This document shows, piece by piece, positions 15,814-25,033 of a stretch of DNA of 64,000 nt. Below the pieces are notes generated by a model, which saw only the letters and a list, made by a program, of their open reading frames with translations, was not told the origin of the DNA and ran no database searches. The stretch's first letter is position 1, and each line of letters starts with the position of its first letter. The translations under genes were made by a program, and so were the position numbers. The stretch comes from Gp6-AA40 sp036407095. Its GTDB lineage: Bacteria > Acidobacteriota > Vicinamibacteria > Vicinamibacterales > UBA2999. The DNA is taken from positions 1-64,000 of the forward strand of contig DASWZV010000126.1 in assembly GCA_036407095.1 (NCBI GenBank), given 5' to 3'.

Positions 15814-18492
15814 GTGACTCCTCCCGATTCCGATCGCTGGCGTCTGGTGAGCCCATACCTGGATCGGGCGCTCGACTTCGAGGACGAGACCGAACGCGAG
15901 TCGTGGCTGGCCGCGCTGCAGGAGTGCGAGCCCGCGATTGCCGCGGAACTGCGGGCGATTCTCGGCGAGCATCGCGCGATCGTGAACGAGCAGTATCTCG
16001 AGGGCGGCGCGCCGTCACACGCCGTGATGATGACGCCGGATGCGCTCACCGGCCGCATGATCGGCGCGTACACGCTCGTCTCACCGATCGGTCAGGGTGG
16101 CATGAGCTCGGTCTGGCTGGCCGAACGCAGCGATGGACGCTTCGAGCGGCGCGTGGCCGTCAAGTTTCTGAGCATCGCGCTCGGACGGTCCGGCGAGGCC
16201 CGATTCAGACGCGAAGGCACGATCCTCGGGCGGCTGACGCACGCGAACATCGCTCAACTGATTGACGCCGGGGTGTCGTCGACCGATCAGGCATATCTGA
16301 TCCTCGAGTACGTCGAGGGCCAGCACATCGACCAGTACTGCGGAGAGCATGCGCTCGACACGAACAGCCGCGTCCTTCTATTCCTGGACGTCCTGGCGGC
16401 GGTCGCCCATGCGCACGCCACGCTCATCGTCCATCGCGATCTCAAGCCATCGAACGTCTTGGTCGATCGCACCGGTCGCATCAAGCTGCTCGACTTCGGC
16501 ATCGCGAAACTGATCGAGAGCGAAGGCACGCCGGGCGACGAGGCGCTGCTGACACGTGAGAGCGGAGCCGCGCTCACGCCCGCGTACGCAGCGCCCGAAC
16601 AGCTCACCGGTGAACCGATCACAACAGCCACGGACGTGTACGCGCTTGGCGTTCTGCTGTACGTGCTCGTGACCGGTGAACATCCGTCGGGTGAGATCCC
16701 CACATCCGCCGCTTCCGTCATGAAAGCCGTCGTTGAAACGGCGCCGCAGAGATTGCCCGGGAGCGATCTTGGCACCATCCTTGGCAAGGCGCTGAAGAAA
16801 TCGCCGCAGGAGCGTTACGCCTCCGTCACTGCGTTCGCGGACGACTTGCGACGGTACCTCAATCACGAGCCTATTGCTGCGAGACCCGACAGCGTTGGGT
16901 ACCGAGTCGCGAAGTTCGTACGGCGGCATCGTGTCGGCGTCCTGGTCGCAGCCAGCGTCGTGATCGGTCTGACGGTGGCGCTGTACGCCGTCGACCGGCA
17001 GCGCGCGATTGCTCAACGCCGCTTCACCGAGGTCCGTCAGCTTTCAGCACGGTTGTTCGACATCGACGTGCGGGTCCGCCGCATGCCCGGCAGCTCGACG
17101 ACGCGACAGTTCATCGTCGATACCTCGCTCGACTACCTGCGCCAGCTCGCCGCCGATGCCGGAGACGATCCCGATTTGGCTCTCGACGTCGGCACCGCCT
17201 ACATGCGCGTCGCCCGCGTCGAGGGCGTTCCGATCTCGCCGAATCTCGGTCAGGCCGATCAAGCCGAGCAGCATCTGAGGACCGCCGACAGCTTCATCGC
17301 TCGTGTGCTGTCGGTGCAGCCTGGCAATCGCACGGCACTGCTCCGCTCCGCGCAGATCGCGCACGACCGCATGCTCGTGGCCGGTCAAAAACGTCAGGTG
17401 GACGAGGCGTTCACGTTCGGTCAGGTCGCGGGCCAACGCCTCGAGCGCTATCTGAATACGGGCACCATTCAAGCCGGTGAGGCGGAGCAAGTCGTCATCA
17501 CATCCATGAACGTCGCGAACCGCTACTTGCTGGTCGGACGCTATGACGACGCAATCCGATTGGGCCGGCGGAGCATCGAGATCGCAAAGGCGACCAATCA
17601 GCCGGCCCAGGCCGGATCGGCCACGACGGTCGTCGCCCGTGCCGAGCTGGCACGAGGTGATCTCGACGAGGCGCTGACGGCCGCACACGATGCGACGAGA
17701 CTTCTTGCGCCCGCCGATGGCGACTCCGAAACGCGACGGCTGCTGTTCGGATTGGCATTGATTCGCGAAGCGACCGTGCTCGACAACCCGGACGGCATCA
17801 GCCTCGGTCGCGCCGCTGACGCGATCCGCCTGCTGGAGCAGGCATGGGCAATCACCGAGAGCGTGGCGGCGCGCGATCCCGGCGAGGCGAACAGCCGCCA
17901 ACAACTTCTGCTCTGCGGCCACGCGCTGGCGCGGCTGCTGCGCGAATCCGACCCCCGGCGCGCGCTCGCGATCGACGATCGAATCCTGCAGCGGGCTGGC
18001 GAGGTGAAGAACAACACTATCGAGAGGCTGGGCGAGGTCAGCGCTTTGGCCGATTCGACGTATCCGCTCCGGGCGCTTCATCGCACTGCCGAAGCGCGGA
18101 CGAGATTGGACTCCGCATTCGCCAAGCTGGCAGAGATGAAACGCTATCCGGGCGCGCCGGTCAAAGCCGACTCGGAGGCCGCAGAAGCCCTCTCGGCGCT
18201 GGCCGACGACGAAGCGGCCCGCGGCGAGCTCACGCACGCCATCGACACATATCAGAAGCTCCTCGATCAGGTGCTCGCCACCGCACCGAAGCCGGAGACC
18301 GACATCGCAGACGCGTCGGAGATGTCTCGTCTGTACGGATCCCTTGCCGCGATCGAACGGCGCGCCGGCAGGATCGCCGACGCCGATGCACTCGACGCGC
18401 GAAGAGTGCAGATCTGGCAGCGGTGGGAACAGACGTTACCCGGCAATCCATTCGTCGCCCGCCAGCTCGCCGTCCTTCCGCTTCCCCGTTAG
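15814..18492 (+). CDS. Membrane Ser/Thr protein kinase with C-terminal TPR-like region
   Basis: An 892-residue Hanks-type kinase. The catalytic domain (about residues 84-345) has the P-loop IGQGGMSSV, invariant Lys117 (VAVKFL), HRDLKPSN (Asp209) and DFGIAKL (Asp227), so it should be active. One transmembrane helix lies near residue 375, followed by a roughly 500-residue helical, tetratricopeptide-like extracytoplasmic part. GTG at 15814 follows the sigma-factor stop by 2 bp. The pair probably forms a signalling unit in which the kinase controls the ECF factor, as proposed for similar acidobacterial and planctomycete pairs. Confidence 0.93.
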   Translation: MTPPDSDRWRLVSPYLDRALDFEDETERESWLAALQECEPAIAAELRAILGEHRAIVNEQYLEGGAPSHAVMMTPDALTGRMIGAYTLVSPIGQGGMSSVWLAERSDGRFERRVAVKFLSIALGRSGEARFRREGTILGRLTHANIAQLIDAGVSSTDQAYLILEYVEGQHIDQYCGEHALDTNSRVLLFLDVLAAVAHAHATLIVHRDLKPSNVLVDRTGRIKLLDFGIAKLIESEGTPGDEALLTRESGAALTPAYAAPEQLTGEPITTATDVYALGVLLYVLVTGEHPSGEIPTSAASVMKAVVETAPQRLPGSDLGTILGKALKKSPQERYASVTAFADDLRRYLNHEPIAARPDSVGYRVAKFVRRHRVGVLVAASVVIGLTVALYAVDRQRAIAQRRFTEVRQLSARLFDIDVRVRRMPGSSTTRQFIVDTSLDYLRQLAADAGDDPDLALDVGTAYMRVARVEGVPISPNLGQADQAEQHLRTADSFIARVLSVQPGNRTALLRSAQIAHDRMLVAGQKRQVDEAFTFGQVAGQRLERYLNTGTIQAGEAEQVVITSMNVANRYLLVGRYDDAIRLGRRSIEIAKATNQPAQAGSATTVVARAELARGDLDEALTAAHDATRLLAPADGDSETRRLLFGLALIREATVLDNPDGISLGRAADAIRLLEQAWAITESVAARDPGEANSRQQLLLCGHALARLLRESDPRRALAIDDRILQRAGEVKNNTIERLGEVSALADSTYPLRALHRTAEARTRLDSAFAKLAEMKRYPGAPVKADSEAAEALSALADDEAARGELTHAIDTYQKLLDQVLATAPKPETDIADASEMSRLYGSLAAIERRAGRIADADALDARRVQIWQRWEQTLPGNPFVARQLAVLPLPR

Positions 18493-18575
18493 CGTCTGTC
18501 GCCTTTCGGCCGCCGTTTCCGATCTTCTCAAATAGGGGGCGATCCCGCCCTCGGAACAGGGCAAGGAGCACGGAC

Positions 18576-19958
18576 GTGAAAGGCACCATCACCTGCGCAG
18601 GCGCATTCTTCTTTCTGATGGGACTGGCGGCCGTACGACACTCGATGGCCGACGAACCACAGCGAAATGAGCTGACGTTTCAGGATCCGTCCGGCGTGCA
18701 GCGGACGATCACCACCGCGGACTCGATCGACTTCGCCAATCCGTTCTTCCAGGATCTCGGCACGAACGGTCGCACGTGTTTCTCCTGTCACCAGCCCGAT
18801 CAGGCATGGACGGTCACACCTGCTCGGATCCGCGAGCGATTCGAGGAAACCCGGGGACTCGATCCGATCTTCCGCACCAACGACGGATCGAACTGCGGGA
18901 ACGCCGACGTGTCCACGCTCGCCAGGCGGCGGCGCGCCTTTAGCCTGCTGTTGACCAAGGGCCTCATCAGGGTCGGCCTCGACGTGCCGGCCGGCGCGGA
19001 GTTCACCATCGACGACGTCGATGATCCCTACAACTGCGGCGCGCCCCTGACCCAGGCCTCGATGTATCGCCGGCCCTTGCCGTCCACCAATCTCGGCCTC
19101 CTGAGCACGGTCATGTGGGACGGACGCGAGACCGTCAAAGGCCAGGCGATCGCCGCTGATCTCGCCACTCAGGCGAATGACGCGACGACCGGCCACGCAC
19201 AGGGTGGACCGCTGTCGCCCGCACAGGCAAGCGCGATCGTGCAGTTCGAGCTGGGTCTGTACACCGCGCAGACGCTCGATCGCAAGGCGGGCAGCCTTCA
19301 CGCCGATGGCGCGCTCGGAGGACCGAGGGCATTGTCGATGCAGCCGTTCTGCATCGGCATCAACGATCCTCTGAACCTGCTTCCAGTTATGCCGGGAGCG
19401 TGCGCGACCTCGTCCGGCGGGTTGAACCCCGAAGTGTTCACTCTGTTCACGGCGTGGGAAAACCAGTTAGCGCCGGAGCGTCGCGCCATTGCGCGTGGCG
19501 AGATGCTGTTCAACACGCGCACGTTCGTCATCGACAACGTCCCCGGCCTGAACGGCGGCACGGGCGATCCAATCGCAGCGTCGTTCAACGGCACGTGTAC
19601 CGTCTGTCACGACACGCCGAACGCGGGCGATCACTCGATCGCGATGCCCCTGAACATCGGCGTGTCGGACGAGGCCCGGCGCACGCCGGATCTGCCTCTG
19701 TACACCCTGAGGAACAACGTCACGCAGGAAACGGTGAAAACCACGGACATCGGCCGGGCGATGGTGACCGGCAAGTGGAGCGATATCGGCAAGTTCAAAG
19801 GCCCGATCCTTCGCTCGCTCGCAGCCCGCGCGCCCTATTTCCACAACGGATCGGCCGCGACGCTCGACGACGCCGTCGATTTCTACGACACGCGCTTCCA
19901 CATCGGGTTATCGAAGCAGGAAAGAGCTGATCTCGTCGCGTTTCTAAAGGCGTTGTGA
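18576..19958 (+). CDS. Secreted di-haem cytochrome c (peroxidase-like)
   Basis: A 460-residue exported protein; GTG at 18576 with AAGGAG upstream. A signal segment covers residues 1-25. Two haem c attachment motifs are present, CFSCH at residues 68-72 and CTVCH near 341, the layout of cytochrome c peroxidase/MauG-like proteins. The closing LRSLAARAPYFHNGSAATLDDAVDFYD is the typical family C-terminus containing the distal region. It likely reduces peroxides or modifies a substrate in the periplasm; which one is not clear. The gene converges with the methyltransferase-like gene, overlapping it by 15 bp. Confidence 0.88.
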   Translation: MKGTITCAGAFFFLMGLAAVRHSMADEPQRNELTFQDPSGVQRTITTADSIDFANPFFQDLGTNGRTCFSCHQPDQAWTVTPARIRERFEETRGLDPIFRTNDGSNCGNADVSTLARRRRAFSLLLTKGLIRVGLDVPAGAEFTIDDVDDPYNCGAPLTQASMYRRPLPSTNLGLLSTVMWDGRETVKGQAIAADLATQANDATTGHAQGGPLSPAQASAIVQFELGLYTAQTLDRKAGSLHADGALGGPRALSMQPFCIGINDPLNLLPVMPGACATSSGGLNPEVFTLFTAWENQLAPERRAIARGEMLFNTRTFVIDNVPGLNGGTGDPIAASFNGTCTVCHDTPNAGDHSIAMPLNIGVSDEARRTPDLPLYTLRNNVTQETVKTTDIGRAMVTGKWSDIGKFKGPILRSLAARAPYFHNGSAATLDDAVDFYDTRFHIGLSKQERADLVAFLKAL

Positions 19959-20522
19959 GCGTCGGACCTTCGTGGCAAAAACTCTGGGAAGAAAGCGGCC
20001 CGTTCGCTGCTTGTACTGCTCGTACTCCGTGGCCACGGCACTCCGCCCGAACTTGCGTTCCTCGTACATCGCGGCCGCGGTGAAGTAGACGATCATCGCG
20101 AGTACCACCAGCGCTCTGAACAGGCTCGGCATCATCAGCGCCGTCGACGCAAGCGCGAGCAGATAACTGGAGTAGAACGGATTGCGGATGTACGCGTACG
20201 GACCTTCGGCGCAGAGGAACTCCGGCGTGTCAGACGAGAAGATGTAGGAGAAGAGGCGCCCGCGTACGGTACGCCGCGCCCATTCGAACAGCACGACCGA
20301 CGCGGCGAGACCGATCACTCCGAGCACCGCCAGCCACGGGTTCAACTGCACTTCGAAGCGCCGGTACAGAAGCGCAACGAACGACAGTGAGATCAGCTGC
20401 GCGAGGAATGAGGCGCCTCGTTGTCCGGGCATCGGGCGGAACGTCGCAGCCGCGCCGAGGACCTGCCACCCGAATACGACGATAGGCAGCGAGAGAAGCG
20501 CGGACGAGGCCTGGGGGCCCAT
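19944..20522 (-). CDS. Isoprenylcysteine carboxyl methyltransferase-like membrane protein
   Basis: A 192-residue protein with five or so membrane helices and the ICMT/phospholipid methyltransferase C-terminal signature: GPYAYIRNPFYSSYLL, then MYEERKFG and YEQYKQRTGRFLP. These residues bind SAM and the lipid-proximal substrate. In bacteria the substrate is usually unknown. It is 3 bp downstream of the DinB gene on the same strand, so they are likely co-transcribed. Confidence 0.85.
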   Translation of the reverse strand: MGPQASSALLSLPIVVFGWQVLGAAATFRPMPGQRGASFLAQLISLSFVALLYRRFEVQLNPWLAVLGVIGLAASVVLFEWARRTVRGRLFSYIFSSDTPEFLCAEGPYAYIRNPFYSSYLLALASTALMMPSLFRALVVLAMIVYFTAAAMYEERKFGRSAVATEYEQYKQRTGRFLPRVFATKVRRSQRL

Positions 20523-20525
20523 CGG

Positions 20526-21092
20526 TTACCGACTCGGGAAGCCCGCTGACAGCGTGACGCGGCGCGCCTGCTCGAAGTGCCGCCGATCGTGCGCGAACAC
20601 CAGGCGCCACCCGTCCTCCACGCTGTAGGTAATGAAACTGAAGAACGGCGACGCCATGATCGCCCTGGCGGCGCCTGCGTCGAGCGATCGCACACGCGCG
20701 ATCGCATCGCGGTTCTGTTCGATGAAGAGTGGAATCACATCGGCGGCGATGTCGCTGTTCGAGGGCTGCGCCTTCGGCACTGTCGTAAACCGCCGTGTCG
20801 TCTCCGGCGCCTGCGAGCGCACCAGCATACGGCCCATCACGGCGGGCAGCATTGGCAGACGCTGCCAGAGAGTGGGCGGCGTGGCGCCCGTCAACGCGCT
20901 CTCCGCCGCCTGGAACACCTGCCGATTCGTGGTGAGCAGATGATCGAAGCACTGTGCGACGCTCCACCGTGTCGCATCGGGCCGCCAATTCAGCTGCTGC
21001 GCCGTGTGCGCGCCGAAGGTCTCCTGTGTGTCTCGAGCGACGCTCTCGAGGCCCGCCACGACCTCCGCCATGGAGAGGGTCGCGTAATCCAT
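20526..21092 (-). CDS. DinB family protein
   Basis: A 188-residue four-helix DinB-type protein. The usual QLNWRPDATRWSVAQCFDHLL block and the C-terminal AHDRRHFEQA supply the potential metal-binding His residues. Members include thiol-dependent S-transferases (bacillithiol, mycothiol) and damage-induced proteins of unknown role. It is one of four DinB proteins in this window (also at 27.6, 47.3 and 59.5 kb). Confidence 0.88.
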   Translation of the reverse strand: MDYATLSMAEVVAGLESVARDTQETFGAHTAQQLNWRPDATRWSVAQCFDHLLTTNRQVFQAAESALTGATPPTLWQRLPMLPAVMGRMLVRSQAPETTRRFTTVPKAQPSNSDIAADVIPLFIEQNRDAIARVRSLDAGAARAIMASPFFSFITYSVEDGWRLVFAHDRRHFEQARRVTLSAGFPSR

Positions 21093-21150
21093 GGGAACAA
21101 GTGTAGGTCGGAGGCCGCGACATCGTAGAGCGCGGCTTCAGCCCCCGCGA

Positions 21151-21648
21151 TCAGCGGGGCGTCGCGAAGACTTGCACGTAATACGGCCGCCCAGCGGCAT
21201 CCCGCGCATATCCGGCACCGATCTCGCGAAACGTGCTGTTGAGGATGTTGGCGCGGTGACCCGACGAGTGCATCCAGGCGTCGACGACGGCGGCGGCGCT
21301 CGATTGGCCCATGGCGATGTTCTCGCCGTAGGCCGACCACCGGTATCCAACCGCCGCAAGACGATCGGCCGGCGTCGGGTACTTTGCACCCGGCAGTTCA
21401 TGCTCCATCAGGCCAAGCTGCGCCATCTGATCGGCCTGCAGCTGTGCGGCCTGCATCAACTGCGCGCTCGTGCGGAAGGGGGCGATCCCCGCGTTGGCCC
21501 GTTCGGCGTTGGTGAGATCGACGATCGACGAGGCTATTGCCCCGCCGCCGTCGCTTGGGGACGCCTCCGTCGGGCTGGCGGGCGTGGCGCAGCCGCAGGT
21601 CACGGCAAGCAGCCAGACAAGCGAGATTCGCCGGAGACAGATGGCCAT
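21151..21648 (-). CDS. CAP (SCP/PR-1) domain secreted protein
   Basis: A 165-residue protein with a signal sequence ending in a possible lipobox (LLAVTCGC). The CAP domain shows DLTNAERANAGIAPF, a GENIAMGQSS turn, AWMHSSGHRANIL and a final YYVQVFATPR, matching YkwD-type bacterial CAP proteins including the conserved His and Glu cavity residues. Role in bacteria is unsettled (cell envelope or lipid binding). ATG at 21648 was chosen because it opens the signal peptide. Confidence 0.88.
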   Translation of the reverse strand: MAICLRRISLVWLLAVTCGCATPASPTEASPSDGGGAIASSIVDLTNAERANAGIAPFRTSAQLMQAAQLQADQMAQLGLMEHELPGAKYPTPADRLAAVGYRWSAYGENIAMGQSSAAAVVDAWMHSSGHRANILNSTFREIGAGYARDAAGRPYYVQVFATPR

Positions 21649-21817
21649 GCCGGTCAGCGGGAGTTGCAAGCGACGGGCCGCAAACAGAACCCGGGTTTGT
21701 GGCGTATTCCCGAACAGAGCGCCCGCCGTATTTTGGCGCTTGAACACCATTTTGTGAATCGCTTACGCTTGCGCCACAATACGTGGCCGTTATCGGTAGT
21801 ACTTATTAGTGGATATC

Positions 21818-21829
21818 CTCCACGTGGAG
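21818..21829. promoter_or_regulatory. Perfect 12-bp palindrome upstream of a small secreted-protein gene
   Basis: CTCCACGTGGAG, a perfect dyad, ends 11 bp before the ATG at 21841. It also covers where the ribosome site should be. It might be an operator or just a small hairpin controlling initiation; nothing else in the window repeats it. Confidence 0.35.
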
Positions 21830-21840
21830 ACGAGTTCGAG

Positions 21841-22236
21841 ATGCGACGCCTGATAGTCACTTTTGTGTTCTTCGCCGCCTGCCTGGCCGTTGCCCCCGTG
21901 CGCGCACAGGAAGGGCATCCACTCAAGGGGTCCTGGATCGGGACCTGGGGACCGAGCAAGGTGCACAGCAACGACCTGCTCGTCATCCTCAACTGGGATG
22001 GCAAAGTCGTCACCGGGATGATCAACCCGGGCACCGACGACATCCCCCTCAAGAACGCGTCGCTCAATCCGGACGGGTGGGTGGTCCATTTCGAGGCCGA
22101 CGCCAAGGACAAGGCCGGCCCGATCAACTACGTCTTCGACGGCAAGATCGAAGGGCTCGCCTTCCACAACCGATCGATCACCGGCACGTGGAAGAGCCAG
22201 CGCGAGAGCGGCCAGTTCAAGCTTCAGCGCCAGTAA
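21841..22236 (+). CDS. Small secreted hypothetical protein
   Basis: A 131-residue protein with a clear signal peptide (MRRLIVTFVFFAACLAVAPVRA). The mature part is a short beta-rich domain with GSWIGTWGPSK, VILNWDGKVVTGMINPGTDD and ITGTWKSQRESGQFKLQRQ, a pattern frequent in acidobacterial secreted proteins next to DUF6152 genes. Function is unknown. It precedes the DUF6152 fusion gene by 13 bp, suggesting one transcript through 23365. Confidence 0.8.
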   Translation: MRRLIVTFVFFAACLAVAPVRAQEGHPLKGSWIGTWGPSKVHSNDLLVILNWDGKVVTGMINPGTDDIPLKNASLNPDGWVVHFEADAKDKAGPINYVFDGKIEGLAFHNRSITGTWKSQRESGQFKLQRQ

Positions 22237-22249
22237 CGGGCAGACATCC

Positions 22250-23365
22250 ATGAAATCGATTGCCAAGGCCACGCTCGCGCTCGTTCTACTGGCTGCAGCG
22301 CCGATCGCTGCGCATCACGCGATCTCCGCGAAGTTCGACGACAAGAAAGCGACGACGCTCGAAGGTGTCGTGACGCTCGTCGACTGGAGAAACCCTCACG
22401 CGCACATCTTCATCAACGTGAAGGATCCGAAGGGCACGGGCACGCTCAACTGGGCGGTCGAGCTCGAGAGCCCCATCGATCTGCAGGCAGGCGGCTGGAG
22501 CCGCGACACGCTGAAGCCTGGTGACCACATCACGGTGAAAGGGATCTCCGCCCGTGACGGCAGCCGTCAGGTATGGGGCGATTCGGTCGTCGTGACCGCC
22601 ACCGGACGCCGCGTGCTCAACGTCACACCCACGCCGCCCGCGGCGCCGCTGCAAGCGCGGCCGACACCGCGATGGCCCGACAAGCAGCCTCGGCTCGGAC
22701 CAATTCCCGGCGGCGTCCAGGGCTACTGGGCCTGGCCCAGTTCCACGGTGCTGATGGAACAGGGCACCAACATCAAGATGGACGCGTGGGGTCTGCTCGC
22801 GAACATCAACGACGCACCGAAAGTAGCCCCCATGCAGCCCTGGGCGCAGGCGCTGTACCGGTTCCGGCAGAGTCGTTTTCTTCAGGACGATCCGATGTAC
22901 CTGAACTGCAAACCGCCCGGCGGGCCTCGCCAGTTCGAGCTGCGCTACGGCATCCAGTTCGTCGAGGACCGTGAACGGCAGCGCATTTTCGTGCTGATTG
23001 GCAGCGGAAACAGCAATTACCGCATCATGTACACCGACGGCCGAGGCCATGCCGGGCAGGTCGGCGGCGACGATGACAACCCGCTCTATTACGGCCGGTC
23101 GGTGGCAAAATGGGAGGGCGACACGCTGACGGTCGATACCCGGGGGTTCAACGAGGACTTCTGGTTCACCAACGGAGGACTGCCCCACACCGAGCAGCTG
23201 AAGCTGATCGAGAAATTTACCCGCACTGACTTCGATTCGATGAAATACGAAGTCACAGTCGACGACCCTGGGGCGTATACACGACCGTGGTCCGATTCGT
23301 GGACGCTGCGCTGGGTCGCAGGCGAGGAGCTACCGCGGCATTTGTGTCAGGAGAATCGGCCGTAA
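22250..23365 (+). CDS. Secreted protein fusing a DUF6152 domain with the EKFTRTDF-family domain
   Basis: A 371-residue exported protein. After a signal peptide, residues about 20-115 are a DUF6152-type domain (AHHAISAKFDD, WRNPHAHIFINVKDP). From about 150 on it matches a secreted domain shared with proteins at 24140, 26589 and 34467: YYGRSVAKWEGDTLTVDT, LPHTEQLKLIEKFTRTDF, VDDPGAYTRPW and a final Cys segment. Neither domain has a known function that I can name. Two genes further on, the same two domains appear as separate genes. Confidence 0.85.
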   Translation: MKSIAKATLALVLLAAAPIAAHHAISAKFDDKKATTLEGVVTLVDWRNPHAHIFINVKDPKGTGTLNWAVELESPIDLQAGGWSRDTLKPGDHITVKGISARDGSRQVWGDSVVVTATGRRVLNVTPTPPAAPLQARPTPRWPDKQPRLGPIPGGVQGYWAWPSSTVLMEQGTNIKMDAWGLLANINDAPKVAPMQPWAQALYRFRQSRFLQDDPMYLNCKPPGGPRQFELRYGIQFVEDRERQRIFVLIGSGNSNYRIMYTDGRGHAGQVGGDDDNPLYYGRSVAKWEGDTLTVDTRGFNEDFWFTNGGLPHTEQLKLIEKFTRTDFDSMKYEVTVDDPGAYTRPWSDSWTLRWVAGEELPRHLCQENRP

Positions 23366-23371
23366 CGGTCG

Positions 23372-23466
23372 TAACATATCAGTTCAAGGGTTCATCGTTC
23401 GAGTTCAGGGTTCATAGATCCGGCTCAGGGTTCCAGTTCCAGGTTCAGGAGTTCATAAGTTCGTAG
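23372..23466. repeat. GTTCA/GGTTC iterated-word tract
   Basis: A run of about 95 bp of GTTCA, GGTTCA and GGTTCC words in one orientation between two secreted-protein genes. No opposing arm was found. A similar one-sided tract of another word is at 4917. Confidence 0.7.
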
Positions 23467-23490
23467 GCGCAGGTTTACGGAGGGATTCAG

Positions 23491-23913
23491 ATGAGGGCGT
23501 ACATACTGGCTGGTCTGATCGCAGCGGGCGTGATGCTGACAGCGAACACCGCGATCGCGCACCACTCGTTCGCGGCGGAATTCGATGCCAACAAGCCGGT
23601 CACATTGACGGGCGTCGTCACCAAAGTCGAGTGGACCAATCCGCACGTGTGGTTCTACATCAACGTGAAGGATCCCAAGACCGGCGAGGTGACGAACTGG
23701 GGCGCCGAGATGGGACCTCCGCACGGCTTGCAGCGTCGTGGCTGGCGTCGAGAGACGCTCAAGATCGGTGAGCAGGTGACGGTCGCTGGATCGCTGGCGA
23801 AGAACGGCAGCAAGCGCATGAACGCACGAACGGTCACGCTTGTTGCGACGGGTGCGCGTCCGGGCGAAACGCTCGACGCAGCCTCGAGCCAGGGCGGCGA
23901 CAACCAGAACTAG
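23491..23913 (+). CDS. DUF6152 family secreted protein
   Basis: A 140-residue exported protein, signal peptide then the DUF6152-type domain alone: AHHSFAAEFDANKPVTL, VEWTNPHVWFYINVKDP and GWRRETLKIGEQVTVAGS. It is clearly homologous to the N-terminal domain of the protein at 22250. Function unknown. AGGAGG-like GGAGG lies before the ATG. Followed by a separate gene for the other domain, so the pair mirrors the fused protein. Confidence 0.88.
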   Translation: MRAYILAGLIAAGVMLTANTAIAHHSFAAEFDANKPVTLTGVVTKVEWTNPHVWFYINVKDPKTGEVTNWGAEMGPPHGLQRRGWRRETLKIGEQVTVAGSLAKNGSKRMNARTVTLVATGARPGETLDAASSQGGDNQN

Positions 23914-23962
23914 TCCAGCACCACACACGCGAGCGCGTTTTGCGCTCGTAGCCGGGGCGTTG

Positions 23963-24097
23963 GTGTGTCTCGTCGTACTGCTGCTCGCGCAGCAGTTGCA
24001 AGACACGCCTCCGTCCCAGACACCGCCGCGTCCGCGCGTCCAGGTGGGAGTCACTCAGCAGGCCAACTACGTGCACGCTGATGGTCGGTCCGAATGA
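23963..24097 (+). CDS. Possible small secreted peptide
   Basis: A short frame of about 44 residues beginning at GTG 23963 (TTG 23960 also possible) with a hydrophobic start (CLVVLLLAQQLQ) and a proline-rich PPRPRVQVGV segment that resembles the RPSVQVGV of the next gene's protein. This may be a real small exported protein or a decayed duplicate of the next gene's 5' end. No good ribosome site is seen. Confidence 0.3.
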   Translation: MCLVVLLLAQQLQDTPPSQTPPRPRVQVGVTQQANYVHADGRSE

Positions 24098-24139
24098 ATC
24101 GGTCGACCGCAGCAGCTCGATCATTCCCTAAGGCGTCTC

Positions 24140-25024
24140 ATGCGACACACGCTGACGTTTGTTGCCGCCGCGTTGCTGTTCGTTTCGCCGCTCCTCACCG
24201 ATCGCATTGCCGGACAGCAGGATCAGCCGCAGGGGCAGCCTCAGCGGCCGAGCGTGCAGGTCGGCGTCCCCGAAGGACGCGCCGGCGGCACGCGTCAGGG
24301 CGGGCAGGGACGAGGACGTCAGGCGGGACCGCCGAAGCCCACGCCGCGCTACGCGAATGGCAAGGTGATGCTCGGTGGATCGACGCCGACCGAAAAGGGC
24401 GTGTGGCTGCCGGGCGCGGTGATTCCGAATCCGCTCGCGATCAAGGACACGCCGTTCCAGCCGTGGGCAAAGGCGCTCTTCGCTGATCGCAAGAACAACG
24501 AGCTCGAGCCGCACACACGATGCAAGCCGTCAGGTGTCTCGCGACAGTTCCTCACACCGTACGGCGTCGAGTTCGTCGAGCTGCCCGAGCTCGATCGCCT
24601 GTTCATCTTCGACATCGGCGGGCCGCACACCTACCGCACCGTCTATATGGATGGCCGCACACATCCTGCCCATCCGGATCCGAGCTACTACGGACATTCG
24701 ATCGGCTGGTGGGACGGCGACACGCTCGTGATCGACACGATCGGATTCAACGAAGGCTTCTGGATGGATCGCGATGGGCTGCCGCATACCGAGCAGCTGC
24801 ATACGATCGAGAAATTCACACGCACCGATTTCTCGACCCTGAAATACGAGCTCACAGTCGACGATCCCGGCGCCTATACCAAGCCATTCAGCGGCGCCGC
24901 GAATCTGCGATGGGAAGCCGGCACGGAGCTGTTCGAGTACGTCTGCCAGCAGTCCAACTACGCGCCCGAGCTGATGGTCGGCGAGCACGGCAAGGTCGAT
25001 CGCAGCACGCTGATCATTCCGTAG
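24140..25024 (+). CDS. Secreted EKFTRTDF-family protein
   Basis: A 294-residue exported protein with signal peptide, a Gln/Gly/Arg-rich linker to about residue 70, then the shared domain: FIFDIGGPHTYRTVYMDGR, YYGHSIGWWDGDTLVIDTIGF, LPHTEQLHTIEKFTRTDF and VDDPGAYTKPF, with a final YVCQQSNYAPELM. The same domain occurs in the proteins at 22250, 26589 and 34467. The conserved Trp-Asp-Gly-Asp-Thr strand and paired Cys suggest a stable periplasmic fold; function is unknown. Confidence 0.85.
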   Translation: MRHTLTFVAAALLFVSPLLTDRIAGQQDQPQGQPQRPSVQVGVPEGRAGGTRQGGQGRGRQAGPPKPTPRYANGKVMLGGSTPTEKGVWLPGAVIPNPLAIKDTPFQPWAKALFADRKNNELEPHTRCKPSGVSRQFLTPYGVEFVELPELDRLFIFDIGGPHTYRTVYMDGRTHPAHPDPSYYGHSIGWWDGDTLVIDTIGFNEGFWMDRDGLPHTEQLHTIEKFTRTDFSTLKYELTVDDPGAYTKPFSGAANLRWEAGTELFEYVCQQSNYAPELMVGEHGKVDRSTLIIP

Positions 25025-25033
25025 CGAAACCGA

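Noticed and set aside
17044..18237. 397-residue antisense frame within the kinase gene
   Set aside because: Mirror of the high-GC kinase coding sequence with Arg/His-rich composition and no family features.
17844..18575. Upstream extension of the di-haem cytochrome gene
   Set aside because: It overlaps the kinase in another frame; the GTG at 18576 has a Shine-Dalgarno and opens a signal peptide.
21091..21840. Upstream extension of the small secreted-protein gene at 21841
   Set aside because: It lies antisense to the CAP gene and lacks any domain; the signal peptide begins at 21841.
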